A stretch of DNA of 64,000 nt from Mucilaginibacter sabulilitoris (GTDB lineage Bacteria > Bacteroidota > Bacteroidia > Sphingobacteriales > Sphingobacteriaceae): assembly GCF_034262375.1 (NCBI RefSeq), contig NZ_CP139558.1:1550001-1614000 (forward strand), given 5' to 3'. Of the stretch, positions 1-9,492 are shown piece after piece. The notes below the pieces were generated by a model. The model saw nothing but the letters and a program-made list of their open reading frames with translations. It did no database searches and was not told the DNA's origin. The position numbers and the translations under genes are program-made. Each line of letters starts with the position of its first letter. Position 1 is the first letter of the stretch.

Positions 1-1583
1 CCGAATACGTTTCGGGTTTGATTGAAAATACGCTAACCTTCAATAAAACTTTCGGAAAGCACGTTGTAAATGCAGTTGGCGGGCAGTCGTATCAGCGTAC
101 CAACTATGAACTTATTGGTGGTACCAAGCGTAATTTATTATATAATCCCAATACCAAGCAATATTATGATGTGTTAGATCAGGGTAATTCGGCTTTAACA
201 AACGGTTACCGGGAACGTACAGACCTGATATCATACTTCGGACGGGTGGAATACAGCTTTGATGATAAATACCTGTTAAATGGTGTTATACGTACAGATG
301 GTTCTTCCAAATTTGGCCCGAGTTATAAGTTTGGTACTTTTCCGTCCATTTCCGGTGCATGGCGTATCAGTAAAGAAGATTTCTTTAAATCATCATGGAT
401 CAATGATCTGAAGTTAAGGGCAAGCTATGGTACTGTAGGTAGCAACAATATTGGCGCTTATGAATACCAGGCCGTAGTAAATACTTTCTCAACAGTTGTT
501 TTCGGTCCCGATCAAACTACCCAGCAAGGCGCCACGCAGGTACAACTGGCCAATAATGATTTGCGCTGGGAAAAACTGATACAACAGAACTATGGCTTTG
601 ATGCTACATTTTTAAACAGCAAATTAACGGTAACTGCCGAATATTTTATTGCCAAAACAGAGGATGTGTTAATCAGATACCCTTTGCTTTATACTACAGG
701 CAATGATGGTGGCAACCCGCAGGTAAATGGTATCACACTGGGTAACCGCGGGTTTGAATTAAGCGCTAATTACCGTGAAAGCTCTAAACCGTTTCAATAT
801 GGCATTGGTGTTAATTTCACCACACTGAGGAATAAAGTGCTTAATTTAGGTTATAACAAAAACAAAACCTATGTAGGCAACACCGTTACAGAAGAGGGCG
901 AGCCAATTGGTATGTGGTATGTATTGCAAACCGATGGCTTGTTTCAAAGCCAGGCAGAAGTTGATAATTATAAAAACAGCAACGGTACTATCATACAGCC
1001 AACTGCTAAACCTGGCGATGTCAGGTTTAAGGATAATAATGGTGACGGACAGATCACTAATGATGATAAAGTGGTGGTTGGCAGCCCATGGCCAAAGTAT
1101 GAGCTTGGACTTAACTTAAATGCATCCTATAAAGGATTTGAATTTTCAATGGATTGGTTTGCTTCGGTTGGTGCAAAGGTATTTAACGGCCCACGCAGCG
1201 TAACCGACAGGTTTGATGATAACTCAAACTACAGGGCAGGAATTCAGCCATGGACACCCGAAAATCCAAATACTACTACTCCAAGAGCCTATTACGGCAC
1301 TACGCTAAATTCAAGAGGTGATTCTGATAGGTGGTTAGAGAGCGGAAGTTTCGCACGCATGAAATATATTGGTATAACCTACAATCTGCCATCTTCCATA
1401 GCAAAACGAATAGGCATGGCTAATGCACAGCTGACAGTTTCTGCGCAAAATCTGATCACTATAACTAAATACACAGGTCTTGATCCGGAATTTAGTAATA
1501 CGAGCGTATGGGAAAAAGGGTACGATTACGGTGCATTCCCTAATCTTAAAACATATTCCGTGGGTTTAAATTTCGGATTTTAA
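1..1583 (+). CDS. SusC/RagA-type TonB-dependent receptor, C-terminal part (5' end outside window)
   Basis: The open frame runs in from base 3 with no stop (E-Y-V-S-G-L-I-E-N at the edge), so the true start and the signal peptide, carboxypeptidase-like and plug domains lie upstream of the window. What is visible, about 527 residues, is the C-terminal beta-barrel with the aromatic-rich strands of the SusC family and a terminal Phe (...GLNFGF). Strand sequences such as ISYFGRVEYSFDDKYLL are typical of the family. It forms the outer-membrane channel capped by the SusD protein encoded 12 bases downstream. The enzymes that follow point to arabinan oligosaccharides as cargo; this is inferred from context only. 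Regulation cannot be judged because the promoter is outside. Confidence 0.95.
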   Translation, partial: EYVSGLIENTLTFNKTFGKHVVNAVGGQSYQRTNYELIGGTKRNLLYNPNTKQYYDVLDQGNSALTNGYRERTDLISYFGRVEYSFDDKYLLNGVIRTDGSSKFGPSYKFGTFPSISGAWRISKEDFFKSSWINDLKLRASYGTVGSNNIGAYEYQAVVNTFSTVVFGPDQTTQQGATQVQLANNDLRWEKLIQQNYGFDATFLNSKLTVTAEYFIAKTEDVLIRYPLLYTTGNDGGNPQVNGITLGNRGFELSANYRESSKPFQYGIGVNFTTLRNKVLNLGYNKNKTYVGNTVTEEGEPIGMWYVLQTDGLFQSQAEVDNYKNSNGTIIQPTAKPGDVRFKDNNGDGQITNDDKVVVGSPWPKYELGLNLNASYKGFEFSMDWFASVGAKVFNGPRSVTDRFDDNSNYRAGIQPWTPENPNTTTPRAYYGTTLNSRGDSDRWLESGSFARMKYIGITYNLPSSIAKRIGMANAQLTVSAQNLITITKYTGLDPEFSNTSVWEKGYDYGAFPNLKTYSVGLNFGF

Positions 1584-1595
1584 CAAAACAGCATC

Positions 1596-3125
1596 ATGAA
1601 AAATAATATATTAAAAATAACCTTATTGCTTGTATTGAGTGTTGCTACGTCATGTAAAAAGCAACTGCTTGATCAGGCCAATCCAAATACTTTACCGGTT
1701 TCTCAATTCTGGCTTTCAGAAAGCGATGCGGAAAAAGGTGTGAACGCCATATATCACATGTTTTATCAAAACGGAGGATTTAATCGCTGGATCTATTTCA
1801 GGCTTGATCTTACGTCGGATGAAGGCTTTAGTAAAAGCCCCTGGTTAGAGCTGGGCGACTGGACACGTTTTCAATACATCAACTATGATTTTTGGGAAGG
1901 TAATGTGAACACTTTCCGTGATGTATATAAAGCCATTTACCGGTGTAATCAGGTGCTGGCCAACGTGCCTAAAATTGAATTTGCCGATGCCAAGAAAAAA
2001 GAAGAGCTGTTGGGACAAGCCAAATTTTTACGTGGCTTTTATTACTACTACGCGGCTATTTTATGGGAAAACGTACCTGTTGTTTTAACGCCGCAAACAC
2101 CAACGGATATGCCTGCACAGGCTACTTTACCACAGGTTTGGGCACAGGTAGAAAAAGACCTTACCGAAGCAAGCACCGCGTTGCCCGAACAATACACCGG
2201 CGTTAATATTGGCCGTGCAACTAAGGGCGCCGCGCTGGCAATGTTAGGGAAGACCTATATGCAGCAGCATAAATGGTCCGAAGCAAAAACCGCTTTTGAT
2301 TACCTGGTAACCGGGGCCGGAAAAAGTTACTATGACCTGGTAGACTTTAAAGAAAACTTCCGGGCTACTATGGAAAACAATAAAGAATCTGTTTTTGAGA
2401 TCCAGTTTTCCAACGCCAATCAAACTGCGGAAGGCGATGGACCGAGTTCAAATATGGGTACCAACCGGACTCAGTTCTTTGCTCCACGAAGCATAGGATG
2501 GTCTGACGGACAGGCACGTAACTGGATGGTTACTGAGTTTAAAAAGGAAAAAACAATCGATAATAAAATCGATCCGCGCCTGCGCTACACCTTGTTCTAT
2601 CCGCAGCTTGAGGCTGATTTTGGTGATAAGATTTATGGCCGCAGCTGGCAGTGGGATGCCGACGAAGCCTGGTTTAAAAAGTATTCACGCGATTATTATC
2701 GTACTAATGAGGATTATTATAACGAAGTTAACAACCGGGTAATACGTTATGCTGATGTATTACTAATGTATGCCGAAGTGCAGAACGAATTAGGGCAAAC
2801 CTCAGACGCTTATCAGTATGTGAACCGGGTAAGGGCGCGCTCAAATATGAGACCGCTTGCTACCGCATATCCGGCAATTGGTAATGATAAAACCCTCTTT
2901 CGCGATCGTTTAAAAATGGAGCGGGAACTGGAGCTTTGTGGTGAAAGCGTGCGCTGGGCCGACTTAAAACGCTGGGGCGATCTGGATAACCAGGCGGCTG
3001 TTGATAAGGTAGCAGAACGCGATCCCGACTTTAAAAACTTTGTCGTAGGCAAAAATATCAGGTTGCCATTACCACAGGTTGAGGTGCGAAACAACACCAA
3101 TCTTCACCAAAATCCAAACTATTAA
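1596..3125 (+). CDS. SusD/RagB-family outer-membrane lipoprotein
   Basis: This 509-residue surface glycan-binding lipoprotein pairs with the SusC just upstream. A signal peptide ends in a lipobox (V-A-T-S-C, Cys about residue 20) followed by KK. The body has the helical TPR-type SusD fold: an early N-A-I-Y-H-M-F segment, the L-R-G-F-Y-Y-Y segment near residue 145, and the C-terminal Y-A-D-V-L-L-M-Y-A-E block with E-R-x-x-E-L-x-x-E-x-x-R-W-x-D-L-x-R-W. It ends in the usual N-P-N-Y. Family length is normal. The 12-base gap to the preceding stop implies translation from one transcript. Ligand specificity cannot be read from the sequence. Confidence 0.96.
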   Translation: MKNNILKITLLLVLSVATSCKKQLLDQANPNTLPVSQFWLSESDAEKGVNAIYHMFYQNGGFNRWIYFRLDLTSDEGFSKSPWLELGDWTRFQYINYDFWEGNVNTFRDVYKAIYRCNQVLANVPKIEFADAKKKEELLGQAKFLRGFYYYYAAILWENVPVVLTPQTPTDMPAQATLPQVWAQVEKDLTEASTALPEQYTGVNIGRATKGAALAMLGKTYMQQHKWSEAKTAFDYLVTGAGKSYYDLVDFKENFRATMENNKESVFEIQFSNANQTAEGDGPSSNMGTNRTQFFAPRSIGWSDGQARNWMVTEFKKEKTIDNKIDPRLRYTLFYPQLEADFGDKIYGRSWQWDADEAWFKKYSRDYYRTNEDYYNEVNNRVIRYADVLLMYAEVQNELGQTSDAYQYVNRVRARSNMRPLATAYPAIGNDKTLFRDRLKMERELELCGESVRWADLKRWGDLDNQAAVDKVAERDPDFKNFVVGKNIRLPLPQVEVRNNTNLHQNPNY

Positions 3126-3134
3126 TCATTAAAC

Positions 3135-3177
3135 AAAGCCGGGACATGGGACATGCATCACTCATCTTCCCGGCTTT
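3135..3177 (+). terminator. Hairpin after the first SusCD pair
   Basis: Ten-base perfect arms (AAAGCCGGGA and its complement) enclose a 23-base loop just after the SusD stop, followed by TAA. It could terminate or attenuate transcription so that SusCD is made in excess over the downstream enzymes. The T run is short, so this is a weak intrinsic terminator at best. Confidence 0.5.
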
Positions 3178-3234
3178 TAATAACCGCTGATAGTTGCTAT
3201 GCACCTATAGCAAAATATAGCTGGTTTTATACCT

Positions 3235-4317
3235 ATGAAAAAGAAACATCTTTTACCAATATGTCTGCTGGTTTCGCTTTGCATGGCATGCTCCAAAAAA
3301 GAAGGGGCAAAAACGCCGGTTGTACCGCCGCCGGCTATCGCAAAAGATGAATATATTAACCCGGTGTTCACGCCAATATTAGCAGACCCATCTGTTATAA
3401 AAGCCCCTGGCACAAACGCCTTTTATGCCTACGGTACAGAGGACGACTGGGGAGATGGTCACGGCACGCACCTCATTGCCGTGGTAAAATCAACAAACCT
3501 TACCTCATGGAATTACCTTAATGATGCTTTTGTTACCAAACCCAATTGGAAAGCAAATGGATTTATCTGGGCGCCCGATGTAAATTATATCGATGGTAAA
3601 TACTACATGTATTACGCTTATTCTATCTGGGCCGACCCAAACCCGGGTATTGGGCTGGCCATCGCCGATAAACCGGAGGGGCCTTTCTCAGACCAGGGTA
3701 AGATGTTCCTGTCGTCAGAGATAGGGGTAGCCAATGCCATCGACCCTTTTTATATAAACGACGGTAACAAAAAGTACCTTTTCTTTGGTAGCTATAGCTC
3801 GGCTGCCAATAACGGCACCTGGGGCGTCGAACTTTCGGCTGATGGTAAATCAGTACCCGATTTTACAAAAAAGATCAATGTAGCTGCGGGGGATTTTGAG
3901 GGCGTAATGATACATAAAAGGGGGATCTATTACTACTTCTTTGGCTCAAAAAACAATTGCTGCGATGGCGCGGCAAGTGTTTACCAGGTAAGAGTGGGGC
4001 GCTCAATCAATTTAATGGGACCCTACCTGGATAAAGATGGCCATGACTTAAAAACCAGAGGTAACGGAACTTTGCTTATTGAACGTAATACCCGATATGC
4101 CGGGCCGGGCCATAATGCCCGCCTCATGCAGGACGATGCCGGTACCGATTGGTTTTTATATCATGCTATTGACAGGGGCAACCCGCTTGTATCAAGCGGC
4201 GCCAACCGCAGGGCTTTAATGCTTGATAAACTAACCTGGAATAACGACTGGCCCGAAATTAAAGGTGGTACCCCATCAATTTCGGCACAAAAAGCCCCTG
4301 TTTTTAATGACCACTAA
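3235..4317 (+). CDS. GH43 arabinanase/arabinosidase-like lipoprotein
   Basis: This 360-residue protein has a lipobox signal (C-M-A-C, Cys19) and so is probably anchored to the outer membrane. The GH43 five-bladed propeller signature is complete: catalytic base Asp51 in L-A-D-P-S-V, the W-A-P-D-V segment near 112, the pKa-modulating Asp170 in A-I-D-P-F, and the general acid Glu222 in D-F-E-G-V. A late G-P-G-H-N segment matches the arabinanase/xylosidase branch. The context (GH93-like and GH51 genes) favours endo-1,5-alpha-L-arabinanase. Beta-xylosidase or alpha-L-arabinofuranosidase activity cannot be excluded. It is separated from susD by about 110 bases holding a hairpin. Confidence 0.9.
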   Translation: MKKKHLLPICLLVSLCMACSKKEGAKTPVVPPPAIAKDEYINPVFTPILADPSVIKAPGTNAFYAYGTEDDWGDGHGTHLIAVVKSTNLTSWNYLNDAFVTKPNWKANGFIWAPDVNYIDGKYYMYYAYSIWADPNPGIGLAIADKPEGPFSDQGKMFLSSEIGVANAIDPFYINDGNKKYLFFGSYSSAANNGTWGVELSADGKSVPDFTKKINVAAGDFEGVMIHKRGIYYYFFGSKNNCCDGAASVYQVRVGRSINLMGPYLDKDGHDLKTRGNGTLLIERNTRYAGPGHNARLMQDDAGTDWFLYHAIDRGNPLVSSGANRRALMLDKLTWNNDWPEIKGGTPSISAQKAPVFNDH

Positions 4318-4354
4318 ACACTTATTACAAGGCACTCAATAACAAACAATTATT

Positions 4355-5500
4355 ATGAAACTACGAATTTTATTTTTATCGCTATGGTGCATCGTATTGC
4401 TTGCATCTTGTACTCAAAAATCTATAAAAACAACTAATAGCCGCGCGATTTGGAGCAAAGAACAGGCAAAGGACTGGTATGATCAGCAACCATGGATAGT
4501 AGGTGCCAACTTTTTGCCAAGCACAGCCATTAACCAGCTTGAAATGTGGCAGGCCGATACTTTTGATACGCTTACTATTGATAAAGAACTGGGCCTTGCA
4601 CAAGGTTTAGGCATGAATACCATGCGTGTGTTTTTACATGATCTGGCATTTGAACAAGATTCGGCAGGTTTCCTTACACGGGTTGATACCTTTTTGACTA
4701 TAGCCGATAAACATAAAATAAAACCATTACTGGTGATATTTGATTCCTGCTGGGACCCATTCCCGCACACAGGAAAGCAACGCGCGCCCAAGCCTTTCGT
4801 TCATAATTCCGGTTGGGTGCAAAGCCCTGGTCAAAATGCATTAAAAGATTCTACACAATACCCAAGGCTTGAACATTATGTAAAAACCGTGGTATCGCAT
4901 TTTGCTAAAGACAGCCGCATACTCGGCTGGGATGTTTGGAATGAGCCTGATAACATGACGGGTGCATCTTATCAAAAGGTGGAGCTGCCTAATAAAGTAG
5001 ATTACGTAGTCCCACTTTTAAAGAAAACATTTGAGTGGGTACGCTCGGCAAATCCTTCACAATTTGCCACTTCGGGCATTTGGGCCGGCGACTGGAGCGA
5101 TTCGGCTAAAATGAAACCTATTGAGAAATTACAGTTAACACAGTCAGACATTATCACCTTTCATAATTATGATAGTGTTGGCGTATTTGAAAACCGCATA
5201 AAGTTATTGCAGCGCTATGGTAAGCCGTTAATTTGCACAGAATATATGGCCAGGCCAAATGGCAGCACCTTTGCAACCTTTTTACCCGTCGCAAAAAAGT
5301 ACCGGATAGGTATGTATAATTGGGGCTTTGTAAACGGCAAATCGCAAACCATATTCCCATGGGATAGTTGGACAAAAACCTATACAGCCGCCCCGCCGCT
5401 ATGGTTCCATGATATTTTTAATACCGATGGCACACCTTATAAAACGGAAGAAACGGACCTGATCCGTAAAATGACCGCCGAAGTAAACGGAAAGAATTAA
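4355..5500 (+). CDS. Clan GH-A (GH5-like) glycoside hydrolase lipoprotein
   Basis: The 381-residue protein starts with a lipoprotein signal (L-L-A-S-C). The (beta/alpha)8 clan GH-A pattern is clear: W-N-E-P with acid/base Glu197 after G-W-D-V, and a likely nucleophile Glu296 in I-C-T-E-Y. Similar Bacteroidota proteins are often annotated as cellulase-family or 1,4-beta-xylanase proteins, but I cannot place this one in a GH family with certainty. Lying 37 bases after the GH43 and ahead of the GH93-like gene, it most likely acts on the arabinan or a pectic galactan/xylan side chain at the cell surface. Substrate is inference only. Confidence 0.85.
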   Translation: MKLRILFLSLWCIVLLASCTQKSIKTTNSRAIWSKEQAKDWYDQQPWIVGANFLPSTAINQLEMWQADTFDTLTIDKELGLAQGLGMNTMRVFLHDLAFEQDSAGFLTRVDTFLTIADKHKIKPLLVIFDSCWDPFPHTGKQRAPKPFVHNSGWVQSPGQNALKDSTQYPRLEHYVKTVVSHFAKDSRILGWDVWNEPDNMTGASYQKVELPNKVDYVVPLLKKTFEWVRSANPSQFATSGIWAGDWSDSAKMKPIEKLQLTQSDIITFHNYDSVGVFENRIKLLQRYGKPLICTEYMARPNGSTFATFLPVAKKYRIGMYNWGFVNGKSQTIFPWDSWTKTYTAAPPLWFHDIFNTDGTPYKTEETDLIRKMTAEVNGKN

Positions 5501-5535
5501 TCAGAAGTTGATAAATAAGATCTATTCGTCTATCT

Positions 5536-6663
5536 ATGAAAAATTTGCTAACGATTTTGTTTTTAGGATGCAGTGGCATAGTATGCGCGCAGTTAAAATC
5601 AATAGATTCTGTAAAATGGGGGCAAACAGTTGTGGTCAATAACGTCCCAGTTTTTGATGATGCTGGTAAGGTGCCCGAAGCTGGTGGAACGCCGGGCCGC
5701 CATCACGGGCGGTATGGTTCGCAATACGCACGGCTGCTTAAGCTCAAAGATGGCAACTGGCTTGCAGGATATACCATATCGAACAATAATGGTTATAAAA
5801 ATGATCCAAAGGGTGGGCTCCAGCTGGAAGTTTCGGTGAGTACCGATAACTGCCGAACCTGGAAAAAGTTAGGCGCTATTGTTGATCCGGGCAGGGATCT
5901 TGATAATGCACAGCTTATTGAACTGTCCGATGGGGCCATATTACTGGCCTGTCGTTCTGTACGCTGGCAGGAGTCGTATATATTGCCTGTTTACAAAAGC
6001 ACCGATAAGGGCAAAACCTGGAAACGCATCAGTATTATCGATGAAAATCAAGGCGCCCCGGGCGATTTGGGTAAGCCTGATAAAGGTATTTATGAGCCGC
6101 ATTTTTATTTTCTGGGTGACGGGAAGCTGTCAGTAATGTATGCCAACGAAAAACATGTAACCGAAAATCCATCCTACAGCCAAATTATCTCACAGAAAAT
6201 ATCGCCGGATATGGGTAAAACCTGGGGCAGGGAGATCTGGGTAGCGTACCAACCCATGCATAACGCGTCCCGGCCCGGTATGTCTGTATGGACGAAGATG
6301 AAAAATGGTAAATATATTGTAGTATACGAGATATGTGGGCCCGAATCCTGTAACATTTATTGCAAAACCAGCGACGACGGGATAACCTGGCCCACTGGTT
6401 TAGGCCAACAAATAGCAGATCAGTTGGGTGGCCCATATATCCTATCTTTAAAAAATGGCACCCTGGTGGTAACATCCAACAAAAGTAATATTTCGGTAAG
6501 TACCGATTTTGGGGCAACCTGGAAAACGATCAACCCGGCATGGCCCAAAACCTTGTGGCCGTCGGTTTACCAAACCGGCGATAACGAGATTGGAGTAGTA
6601 AACTCCGCTCCGCGGACCGAAGGGGGCAATAACATACAAATACGTTTTGGGAAAGTGGAATAA
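5536..6663 (+). CDS. Exported six-bladed propeller with Asp boxes, probable GH93 exo-arabinanase
   Basis: The 375-residue protein has a Sec signal (cleavage near C-A-Q at about residue 19). At least five Asp-box motifs (S/T-x-D-x-G-x-T-W type) are visible: S-T-D-N-C-R-T-W, S-T-D-K-G-K-T-W, S-P-D-M-G-K-T-W, S-D-D-G-I-T-W and S-T-D-F-G-A-T-W. This fold is shared by sialidases (GH33) and by GH93 exo-alpha-1,5-L-arabinanases. No GH33 arginine triad was evident to me, and the gene sits among GH43 and GH51 arabinan genes, so GH93 (releasing arabinobiose) is the better reading. It follows the preceding gene by 35 bases. Confidence 0.75.
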   Translation: MKNLLTILFLGCSGIVCAQLKSIDSVKWGQTVVVNNVPVFDDAGKVPEAGGTPGRHHGRYGSQYARLLKLKDGNWLAGYTISNNNGYKNDPKGGLQLEVSVSTDNCRTWKKLGAIVDPGRDLDNAQLIELSDGAILLACRSVRWQESYILPVYKSTDKGKTWKRISIIDENQGAPGDLGKPDKGIYEPHFYFLGDGKLSVMYANEKHVTENPSYSQIISQKISPDMGKTWGREIWVAYQPMHNASRPGMSVWTKMKNGKYIVVYEICGPESCNIYCKTSDDGITWPTGLGQQIADQLGGPYILSLKNGTLVVTSNKSNISVSTDFGATWKTINPAWPKTLWPSVYQTGDNEIGVVNSAPRTEGGNNIQIRFGKVE

Positions 6664-6681
6664 CCTTAAAAATATCATCAG

Positions 6682-6855
6682 GTGAAAAAACTATTAATAA
6701 TTTTTTGCCGTGTTTTATCAGTATTAGCTTCGTCGGCATTCACCAACAGTTTTCCTGGTGCAAACGTCAAAAAACATTATTATCAACAAAATCCAAATTA
6801 TCAACAAATCCAATACTCATTTAAACACTCATCAAAACGATCGGATCATTTTTAA
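6682..6855 (+). other. Possible short relic ORF with signal-peptide-like start
   Basis: A GTG-initiated frame of 57 codons begins like a Sec signal (M-K-K-L-L-I-I-F..., then L-A-S-S-A-F) and then becomes low-complexity (N-P-N-Y-Q-Q). It starts 18 bases after the GH93-like stop, as expected for the next operon gene, and matches no domain I know. It may be the 5' stump of a lost enzyme gene, or chance. The rest of this 392-base gap (6856-7055) is AT-rich leader DNA before GH51, with one small hairpin (ACCGT-AATA-ACGGT near 6952) and no other gene. Confidence 0.3.
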
Positions 6856-7055
6856 ACGCTTTAACAAATATCCGGTATTAATAAGTCAGGCGGCATACGA
6901 TTAACGTATATCTTCGCAGAGATAACCTGGTTACCATAGTTCCCCATAACCGTAATAACGGTCTTATAAACTTTAGTGTTATTTTTTTTAAGTGTTTATT
7001 TAACAATAAAAAAATAACCTATCTTAGATTTTAAAAATTAACCAAATAATAAGCC

Positions 7056-9026
7056 ATGCTAAAAAGATTTTTTTTAGTGCTGTTTACTGCCGGTGCTTTT
7101 ACCGCGGTACATGCGCAAACACAGTATACTATAACTGCTGATAAGGTGAAGGCCCACATTCAGCCTACCATGTATGGGATATTTTTTGAGGATATAAATC
7201 TTGCTGCCGATGGCGGTGTATATGCAGAGCTTGTAAAAAACCGTTCGTTTGAGTTTAACATGCCCCTGATGGGATGGAAGGAGCAAAAAAGGGATGGTGG
7301 TGATGGCCGTACAGAGGTAATTAACCGTGCCGTTGAACGGCCGGAGAATGCTCACTTTATAAAAAGTTATATCACAACCGATGCCGGTTTTTATGGTTTC
7401 TCGAACGAGGGTTTCCGCGGAGGGATGGGTGTTAAGGAAGGCGAGGAATACAGCTTTTCGGTGATCGCTAAGCAGGACGGAGATACCAATGTAAAACTGA
7501 ATGTTGAACTGCATGGTGACAATGATGTTATTATAGGTAAAGCTGAACTTACCCCAACCGATAAGGAATGGAACCATTACAGCTTGAAATTTAAATCAAG
7601 TGCTACTACGCCAAACGCACAATTATATGTTTGGATGAGCGGCAAGGGTATCATCGACCTCGATATGATCTCCCTGTTCCCAGAGCATACCTGGAAAAAT
7701 CGTCCGGGTGGTTTACGTGCCGATCTAGTACAGAAGCTGGCCGATCTTAAACCTGGTTTTCTACGTTTCCCCGGAGGCTGTATTGTGGAGGGCCGCGATT
7801 TAAGCAACCGTTATCAGTGGAAAAAAACCATAGGTGCGGTTGACAAACGCGAGAATATCATTAACCGCTGGAATACCGAATTTAAGCACCGCCCCACGCC
7901 TGATTACTATCAAACTTTCGGACTGGGTTTTATGGAATATTTCATGACAGCCGAAGATATCGGAGCTTCGCCTCTGCCAATTCTGAATTGCGGTATGGCC
8001 TGTGAGTTTAACACCGGCGAGCTTGTACCGTTAGATAAACTTGACCCTTATGTACAGGACGCGCTTGACCTGATTGAGTTTGCCAATGGCAATGCCAGCA
8101 CCAAATGGGGCAAGCTGCGTACGGATCTTGGCCATCCGGCACCTTTTAATTTAAAAATGATAGGTGTTGGTAACGAGCAATGGGGTCCGCAATATATTGA
8201 CCGCTGGAAAATTTTTACCAAAGCTATCAAAACTAAATACCCGGATATCAAGATCGTATCTGCCCTGGGGCCGTCGCCTGAAGGCAAGGAATTTGATCTG
8301 CTAAATAAAACATTCCGCAGTTTAGGAGCTGATATTTTAGATGAGCATTACTATGCGCCGGCAAAATGGTTTAGGGATAATGCCCGCCGTTATGATAATT
8401 ATGACCGTAAAGGGCCTAAGATATTCGCCGGTGAGTATGCTGCACAGAGCAAATCAACCGTGAGCCCGCAAAATAAAAACAATTGGGAGTGCGCCCTTTC
8501 TGAGGCAGCTTTCATGACCGGTTTGGAGCGTAATGCTGATGTGGTGAACATGGCTTCATATGCACCGCTTTTTGCTCATGTGGAGGGTTGGCAGTGGACA
8601 CCAAACCTTATCTGGTTTGATAACCTGAAAAGCTATGCTACGCCAAATTACTATGTGCAGCAATTATTTTCCCTTAATAAAGGCACCGATGTGGTTCCGC
8701 TTACCTTGAACAACGAAGCCGTAGCCGGGCAAAATGATAGCTATGCGACTGCGAGTTTAGACAAGAATACCAACGAACTGGTGATCAAATTTGTGAATAC
8801 CAGCACATCGGCACAAAACGTGAGCTTTAAAATTACAGGTTCAAAAGGTTATCAAAAACAAGCTACTGTTACAACGCTAAAAGCTGATAGCAAAGACGCT
8901 GAAAATTCATTGACCGCGCCTACAACAGTTAGCCCTGTTGAAAGTACCGTTGACATTTCGGGCAATACCCTGAAGCTTGCTGTTGAACCATATGCGTTTA
9001 AAGTAGTAAGGCTTAAAAATAAATAA
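7056..9026 (+). CDS. GH51 alpha-L-arabinofuranosidase
   Basis: This 656-residue enzyme has a cleavable Sec signal (V-H-A-Q near residue 21), so it is periplasmic or exported. GH51 features: the N-terminal Y-G-I-F-F-E-D-I-N segment, a CBM4-like insert (about 90-210), L-R-F-P-G-G-C near 240, acid/base Glu374 in G-N-E-Q-W-G and nucleophile Glu460 in F-A-G-E-Y. A C-terminal beta-sandwich ends the protein. Length is normal for Bacteroidota GH51. It would remove terminal arabinofuranose from arabinan or arabinoxylan fragments. The long 5' leader suggests its own promoter. The degraded GH43 follows after one base. Confidence 0.95.
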   Translation: MLKRFFLVLFTAGAFTAVHAQTQYTITADKVKAHIQPTMYGIFFEDINLAADGGVYAELVKNRSFEFNMPLMGWKEQKRDGGDGRTEVINRAVERPENAHFIKSYITTDAGFYGFSNEGFRGGMGVKEGEEYSFSVIAKQDGDTNVKLNVELHGDNDVIIGKAELTPTDKEWNHYSLKFKSSATTPNAQLYVWMSGKGIIDLDMISLFPEHTWKNRPGGLRADLVQKLADLKPGFLRFPGGCIVEGRDLSNRYQWKKTIGAVDKRENIINRWNTEFKHRPTPDYYQTFGLGFMEYFMTAEDIGASPLPILNCGMACEFNTGELVPLDKLDPYVQDALDLIEFANGNASTKWGKLRTDLGHPAPFNLKMIGVGNEQWGPQYIDRWKIFTKAIKTKYPDIKIVSALGPSPEGKEFDLLNKTFRSLGADILDEHYYAPAKWFRDNARRYDNYDRKGPKIFAGEYAAQSKSTVSPQNKNNWECALSEAAFMTGLERNADVVNMASYAPLFAHVEGWQWTPNLIWFDNLKSYATPNYYVQQLFSLNKGTDVVPLTLNNEAVAGQNDSYATASLDKNTNELVIKFVNTSTSAQNVSFKITGSKGYQKQATVTTLKADSKDAENSLTAPTTVSPVESTVDISGNTLKLAVEPYAFKVVRLKNK

Positions 9027-9027
9027 A

Positions 9028-9426
9028 TTGAAAAAAATCTTTCTGATCATATCCTTATTGTTCCCGGGCATTATCAGCAATGCCCAGGAGCTAAGGACTA
9101 ATATATCGGTGCATGACCCGGTAATGACCCGACAGGATAGTACTTATTATATCTTTGTACGGGTAATGGGATTGCAATGTGTTCGCCGGCTGATAGGGTA
9201 CTGGAAGGCTGAAAAACCGGTATTTGCAACGGCCCCGCAATGGGCTGTTGATGGCATCCCCGGTTTTAAAGGTCACATTTGGGTTCCGAAAGCAGGATGG
9301 AGCAGGACGCTTAAAAAGATTTCATATTATACATTTACTAAAAGTGCAATATCTGAACATTGTACTAATTGCCAATTATTACAGCTGGTTATTTCCAATA
9401 AGTTGTTGTTAGTGCTTTTGTATTAA
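9028..9426 (+). pseudogene. Broken GH43 arabinanase gene (N-terminal remnant)
   Basis: The start encodes a normal signal peptide (G-I-I-S-N-A-Q) and the GH43 entry motif V-H-D-P-V-M with Y-Y-I-F-V. Near 9160 one base appears lost. From 9159 the neighbouring frame reads T-G-N-G-I-A-M, as expected of GH43, up to a TGA; the original frame resumes around 9199 with W-K-A-E-K-P-V-F and continues to G-H-I-W-V-P (the family has W-A-P-D). After about 9290 similarity fades and the frame ends at a stop near residue 132, against over 300 for an intact enzyme. It is therefore a non-functional relic, one base after the GH51 stop in the same operon. Confidence 0.8.
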
Positions 9427-9492
9427 TAACTGACATGTGATTATGTTATGATTGGTACTGGTAATTCAGGAATAATGTAAATGTGAGTATAA

